A stretch of DNA of 25,837 nucleotides from positions 1 through 25,837 of the IMG/VR virus record IMGVR_UViG_3300009529_001323; one strand, 5' to 3'. Source of the DNA: a virus. Shown here piece after piece: positions 22,607 through 25,837 of this stretch. Every line of letters begins with the position of its first letter. The first letter of the stretch is position 1. A program made the translations under genes and the position numbers. Under the pieces are notes generated by a model, which was not told the origin of the DNA, did not search any database, and saw nothing but the letters and a program-made list of their open reading frames with translations.

Positions 22607-23076
22607 TTTTTAACTCCTTCTACAATAATGTGTAAACTTTGAGGCTTAACTACTTGCACATTAACCTTTAATTCAGTCAAAATGTTTCTAATATTCTCAG
22701 GAGTAAAACCCATAAGATGTTTATTTTCAGGATAATCTTGTGCGCCATAAAGAATATTTAAACCAGTTGCATAATCACGTTTACGGATACTATCAAAAGC
22801 TACTAATAAATTCGGAACGATTATTCGGATCGTCCCACCCTTTTTTAAAACTCGTAACCATTCAATTAAAGTCGCATAAGTTTCACGGTGTGAAATATGC
22901 TCAAGGCAATCGTGCGACTCTATATGGTCAAACCTTCCATCAGAAAACGGTAGCTTGCGACAATCCGCTATAATATCAACCCCCGTGCCTTCTCTAATAT
23001 CAAGATTAAGAAAATCAGCCGGACAATCAGCACCACACCCAATATTAAGTTTTTTTAGTTCGTCAAGATTTCTCAT
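22603..23076 (-). CDS. SAM-dependent class I methyltransferase
   Basis: The 157-residue protein carries class I methyltransferase motifs: LNIGCG (10-15, SAM-binding loop), FLNLDIREG (motif II), DCLEHIS (57-63) and WLRVLKKGGTIRIIVPN. It is short (many are over 200 residues), lacking a separate substrate domain. In this cassette a sugar or lipid-linked glycan is the likely substrate, e.g. O-methylation. A DNA or protein substrate is not excluded. It overlaps the zinc-ribbon gene by 14 bases and the GT-A gene by 4. Confidence 0.85.
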   Translation of the reverse strand: MRNLDELKKLNIGCGADCPADFLNLDIREGTGVDIIADCRKLPFSDGRFDHIESHDCLEHISHRETYATLIEWLRVLKKGGTIRIIVPNLLVAFDSIRKRDYATGLNILYGAQDYPENKHLMGFTPENIRNILTELKVNVQVVKPQSLHIIVEGVKK

Positions 23077-23266
23077 TATTAAGCTCCTTTAAATTTTTTC
23101 CACAAACAGGACAATAAAATATTCTTAACATTGAAGCATCTTCGTTTAAACCATCTCCGCAACCTTCTGTATCAAGATAATATTCCGTTGATTCTATATC
23201 TCGCATAAATTCAAAAGGAAAACTATTATCTTTAATATTCTCGCAACCAAAACATTTATTTCCCAT
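23063..23266 (-). CDS. Small zinc-ribbon protein
   Basis: The 67-residue protein has CFGC near its N-terminus and CPVCGKN near its C-terminus (C-x2-C ... C-x2-C), with YYLDTEGCGDGLNEDASMLR in between. This is a short zinc ribbon with an acidic middle. It overlaps both neighbouring sugar genes (11 and 14 bases). Similar small ribbon proteins occur in phages, but its function is unknown; a structural or regulatory partner for the cassette is possible. Confidence 0.7.
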   Translation of the reverse strand: MGNKCFGCENIKDNSFPFEFMRDIESTEYYLDTEGCGDGLNEDASMLRIFYCPVCGKNLKELNNEKS

Positions 23267-24179
23267 TTTTAATCTCCTTAATTTTATTTTTTAAATAATT
23301 TATATTGTCATCTGCTACTAATGAGCAAAGAGGTTTAGTTTCCGACAACCCTTTGTAATTATTCATTAACTTAGTTATTTCATCTTCCCCCTTCCCCATT
23401 GCCCTAGCAAAAACCAAACCATGATATCGACTTGTTATAATTTGCTTACAATCCTTAATCATTCGTGCAGCCTCAAATGGGGTTACAATTCGACGATCAT
23501 TTAACATGCTATGAATTTGCAATCTGGTACAAAGCTGCATAATGATATAATTATCTTCACTAGACAGGGCTAATAAATAAGTTTTCTCATTTATGTATTG
23601 TTGAATCTCTGCTAAATACTCTTCAAATCCGTATAATTGTTTATTAGGAATGATTACCGTTTCGATATTATCAGCAATCTGATAATTTGATGGCTCAATT
23701 AAATATCCTAAATCAGGTAAAACAATCGGGTTTATATTGTCTGATAACTCTTCCAAGACTTTACCATCAACCGCCGATCGAATTGTTATTAGTTCTGCCT
23801 TTTCAAGATAAGGTTTCCAATTAACAAGCGAAGCAGCTAATTTTTTATAATCTTGGTTCGCCAAATCCTCTCTAAACGTTGGCGTCCTAATTTGTATACC
23901 GCATGAGATAAAAAAGAATGGTATCCCTTTTTCGATAGCCATATCCAAATACTTCTGCATATAATAAAAATGGTCAGTATCATTATCATAAATTAAACCT
24001 CCACCACCGATAACTAAATAATCCACTTGATCCATATACCGAATATCCGGATATGGGCTGTCGAAAATAAGCTCAAACTCATCACTTAAATATTTATCAA
24101 AGATATACTTATAAAAATCGTCACCTAAATTGCCATAACCGGAAGCTCCAGCAAACATTATTTTTTGCTTAATTGCCAT
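23256..24179 (-). CDS. Polysaccharide pyruvyl transferase family protein
   Basis: The 307-residue protein has the family landmarks: GYGNLGDD (14-21), VIGGGGLIYD (56-65), and the C-terminal SRYHGLVFA (250-258), the usual 'sR-Hg-ifa' motif. Family members (CsaB-like) add pyruvate ketals to surface sugars, which then bind SLH domains or alter charge; some act as plain glycosyltransferase-like enzymes. The fold is GT-B-like. It overlaps the acetyltransferase gene by 22 bases. The family is clear; the donor and acceptor are not. Confidence 0.85.
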   Translation of the reverse strand: MAIKQKIMFAGASGYGNLGDDFYKYIFDKYLSDEFELIFDSPYPDIRYMDQVDYLVIGGGGLIYDNDTDHFYYMQKYLDMAIEKGIPFFFISCGIQIRTPTFREDLANQDYKKLAASLVNWKPYLEKAELITIRSAVDGKVLEELSDNINPIVLPDLGYLIEPSNYQIADNIETVIIPNKQLYGFEEYLAEIQQYINEKTYLLALSSEDNYIIMQLCTRLQIHSMLNDRRIVTPFEAARMIKDCKQIITSRYHGLVFARAMGKGEDEITKLMNNYKGLSETKPLCSLVADDNINYLKNKIKEIKNGK

Positions 24180-24607
24180 GTTTCTATCCCTTCCTCCTCA
24201 TTAATCTTTAATGGTTTAAATCCCTGAGAAGTAAACAATTTTTTACTAGCTTCATTTGTTGTTTTAATTTCAGCAATCAACTCTTTCCCTTCTAATTTGC
24301 CAATCAACAAAGCCAATGCTTGTTTCCCAAAACCATTACCCCGATGAGTAGTTTTAATTTTTATTCCTACTTCACATTTATTTTCATCAAGTGGAATAGC
24401 ATTAACATATCCAAGAATCTCATCCTCATAGAAAATCATATATATTTTTTCATTGCCGGGCTTAATCTTGGTTAAGAAAAAATTAACCACATCTGGTTCC
24501 CTTATTTCCTTATCATTCTTAAGGAATTGTCGGCAATCGTTCCTCGTTTCATACATGCCTTTTACATATCTTGGAAACAGTTTGTTAAATTCTCTTAGTT
24601 CAATCAT
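24158..24607 (-). CDS. GNAT-family N-acetyltransferase
   Basis: The 149-residue protein has the GNAT acetyl-CoA loop RGNGFGKQAL (89-98, R-G-x-G-x-G/A) after a central strand region (EVGIKIKTTH), and the closing pair of strands (AEIKTTNEASKKLFTSQGFK). Its ATG overlaps the aminotransferase stop by one base (TAATG). Next to a DegT-type aminotransferase it probably acetylates the new amino group of a sugar, as PseH-type or WecD-type enzymes do after PseC/WecE-type aminotransferases. The pairing is the evidence; the exact sugar cannot be read from sequence. Confidence 0.88.
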   Translation of the reverse strand: MIELREFNKLFPRYVKGMYETRNDCRQFLKNDKEIREPDVVNFFLTKIKPGNEKIYMIFYEDEILGYVNAIPLDENKCEVGIKIKTTHRGNGFGKQALALLIGKLEGKELIAEIKTTNEASKKLFTSQGFKPLKINEEEGIETWQLSKK

Positions 24608-25752
24608 TATAATTTCCTCCCAAATTCTTTTATTCGATCAATGATATACATCTGCTCAATTTCAGTTAATGATGGATAACACGGCAAAGATAATAATTTC
24701 TTCCATTCTCGATCAGCTACCGGACAATCAGGATTAGGTTGATTTAAGAAAGGATATTTATCATGATATTCAAATTGATACATTGGCCGATAATGCACAC
24801 CAGTTGCGACCCCCTTTTCTTTTAAAAATAAATTTAATTTATCTCGGTGTTCAGTACGGATTGCATAAATATGACTTGCTGATATAACGCCTTCTTGTTT
24901 CTTAGGGGTTCTTATCCAATCTTCATTTGCCAATTCTCGATTATAAATATCTGTTATTTCTCGGCGTCGTTCGTTTCCAGCTTCAAGTTTATCTAGTTGC
25001 ACCAATCCTATTGAAGATGAAATATCATTTGCGTGCATCTTATAACCAATATCATCAACCTCATATTCCCAACCATAAACCGTTTTATCTTCTGCCGTAT
25101 CATTTCGTTCAAATGTACTTTTAGAAATTCCAAACCATCGCTGTTTTCTTATCTTTTTTGCAATTTCATCATCATTAGTGCAAACCATTCCGCCATCGCC
25201 ACAAGCAAGGTTTTTAACAGCATGAAATGAAAAACAACTAATTATGCCAAACGATCCGGCATAATATTTATTAGGGTGAGCATCAATATAAGTTCCACAA
25301 GCATGAGCGCAATCTTCAATAATAAAATCATCTTTTATATCACCCATAGCCAAATTACCATAAAGCTGTACCGGGATAATAATGGCTTGCTTAATTTGCT
25401 TTTCTTCTTTTATACGTTCAACCGATTGAGTATCAATGGTTAAATAATCTTCTTCAACATCAGCAAAATAAACCAAACGTCGCTCATATATAGGCGCAAA
25501 TGCAGTCGCAATAAAAGAAATTGCTGGCACTATTACAGGTAATTTCGGCAAAGCATTAACAGCTAATTGCAAAGCTGCGGTACAAGAATTAACTGCTATT
25601 GCGTGTTTAACTCCTATATAAGCAGCAAAATTTTCCTCAAATTCTTTAGTTTTGGGGCCAAGCCCCCACCATTTACTTTCTATAACCTCTTTTACTGCTT
25701 CTGCTTCTCTCTCGTCAGAATTAGGCCGGAACAACTCAATTGATATTGTCAT
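24607..25752 (-). CDS. DegT/DnrJ/EryC1-type sugar aminotransferase
   Basis: The 381-residue PLP enzyme has the family's key residues: NSCTAALQLAVNAL (55-68), D147 in IIEDCAHA, and the PLP lysine K180 in SFHAVKNLACGDGGM. The C-terminal region (HYRPMYQFEYHDKYPFLNQP and on) is also typical. It converts a keto group of a nucleotide sugar to an amine. It is the start of the visible cassette and is preceded by a good ribosome site (AAAGGA). A full-length, intact gene. The substrate (4-keto or 3-keto) is undetermined. Confidence 0.93.
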   Translation of the reverse strand: MTISIELFRPNSDEREAEAVKEVIESKWWGLGPKTKEFEENFAAYIGVKHAIAVNSCTAALQLAVNALPKLPVIVPAISFIATAFAPIYERRLVYFADVEEDYLTIDTQSVERIKEEKQIKQAIIIPVQLYGNLAMGDIKDDFIIEDCAHACGTYIDAHPNKYYAGSFGIISCFSFHAVKNLACGDGGMVCTNDDEIAKKIRKQRWFGISKSTFERNDTAEDKTVYGWEYEVDDIGYKMHANDISSSIGLVQLDKLEAGNERRREITDIYNRELANEDWIRTPKKQEGVISASHIYAIRTEHRDKLNLFLKEKGVATGVHYRPMYQFEYHDKYPFLNQPNPDCPVADREWKKLLSLPCYPSLTEIEQMYIIDRIKEFGRKL

Positions 25753-25771
25753 TTTATTTATCCTTTCAATC

Positions 25772-25837
25772 TTAATTTTCTCCTAATGCTTTCATAACAA
25801 ATGTTTTTTTCAATCTTAATATTTCGTTTATCTTTTC
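25772..25837 (-). CDS. C-terminal end of an upstream gene (partial)
   Basis: A reading frame open to the right edge ends at TAA (25772-25774), giving 21 residues, EKINEILRLKKTFVMKALGE and N. Its stop lies 19 bases before the aminotransferase ATG, in the same direction, consistent with the same operon. Most of the gene is outside the window and nothing can be said of its product. Confidence 0.5.
   Translation of the reverse strand, partial: EKINEILRLKKTFVMKALGEN

Overview
The window looks like the late half of a temperate tailed phage (or prophage) with a siphovirus-type virion and HK97-like head genes. The DNA is AT-rich and genes are packed head to tail, mostly with overlaps of 1-60 bases. 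No integrase, replication gene, tRNA or CRISPR array was seen. The host cannot be named. A Sec signal peptide of the Gram-negative style (ending ALA) and the surface-sugar genes fit a Gram-negative bacterium, but this is inference.

Plus strand, 1-2519: a lysogeny and accessory block. It begins inside a LexA/CI-like S24 self-cleaving repressor whose DNA-binding half lies left of the window. A secreted protein, a cysteine-rich protein, a 46-residue basic protein, a two-span membrane protein, a 45-residue ORF and a Cro/C1-type HTH regulator follow. This block converges on the late genes at a nested inverted repeat (2520-2595), a likely two-way terminator.

Minus strand, read from right to left. 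(1) 25837-19950: a translationally coupled carbohydrate cassette with DegT-type aminotransferase, GNAT acetyltransferase, polysaccharide pyruvyl transferase family protein, zinc-ribbon protein, methyltransferase, GT-A glycosyltransferase, TM2 membrane protein and GT-B glycosyltransferase with a lysine-rich N-terminal extension. (2) 19945-19441: a sigma region 4-like protein and a small zinc-finger protein, candidate late regulators. (3) 19440-19284: a leader without genes holding four copies of a repeat in exact 22-base register, directly before terminase. (4) 19283-13215: packaging and head module with TerS, TerL, a portal fused to an SPP1 gp7/MuF-like domain, a three-part prohead protease with a strong internal start, and the HK97-fold capsid protein. 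(5) 13117-8881: head-completion and tail-tube genes, including a head-tail connector with an N-terminal IPT/TIG domain. (6) 8868-3803: a small membrane protein, the tape measure protein, a discoidin-like distal tail protein, a tail-tip protein and a fibre-like protein. (7) 3788-2601: a lysis cassette of an XhlA-like membrane protein, a basic coiled protein, a C39-like cysteine peptidase and a 55-residue holin-like protein.

The late genes probably work as one transcription unit, with the sugar cassette just upstream and in the same direction. The cassette could decorate the virion or alter the host surface; the sequence does not decide which. No gene-free stretch exceeds 300 bases; the longest are 2017-2173 and 19284-19440 (157 bases each), and both are described. 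The most notable items are the 22-base repeats before terminase, the IPT/TIG-connector fusion, the internal start in the protease gene and the sugar cassette.
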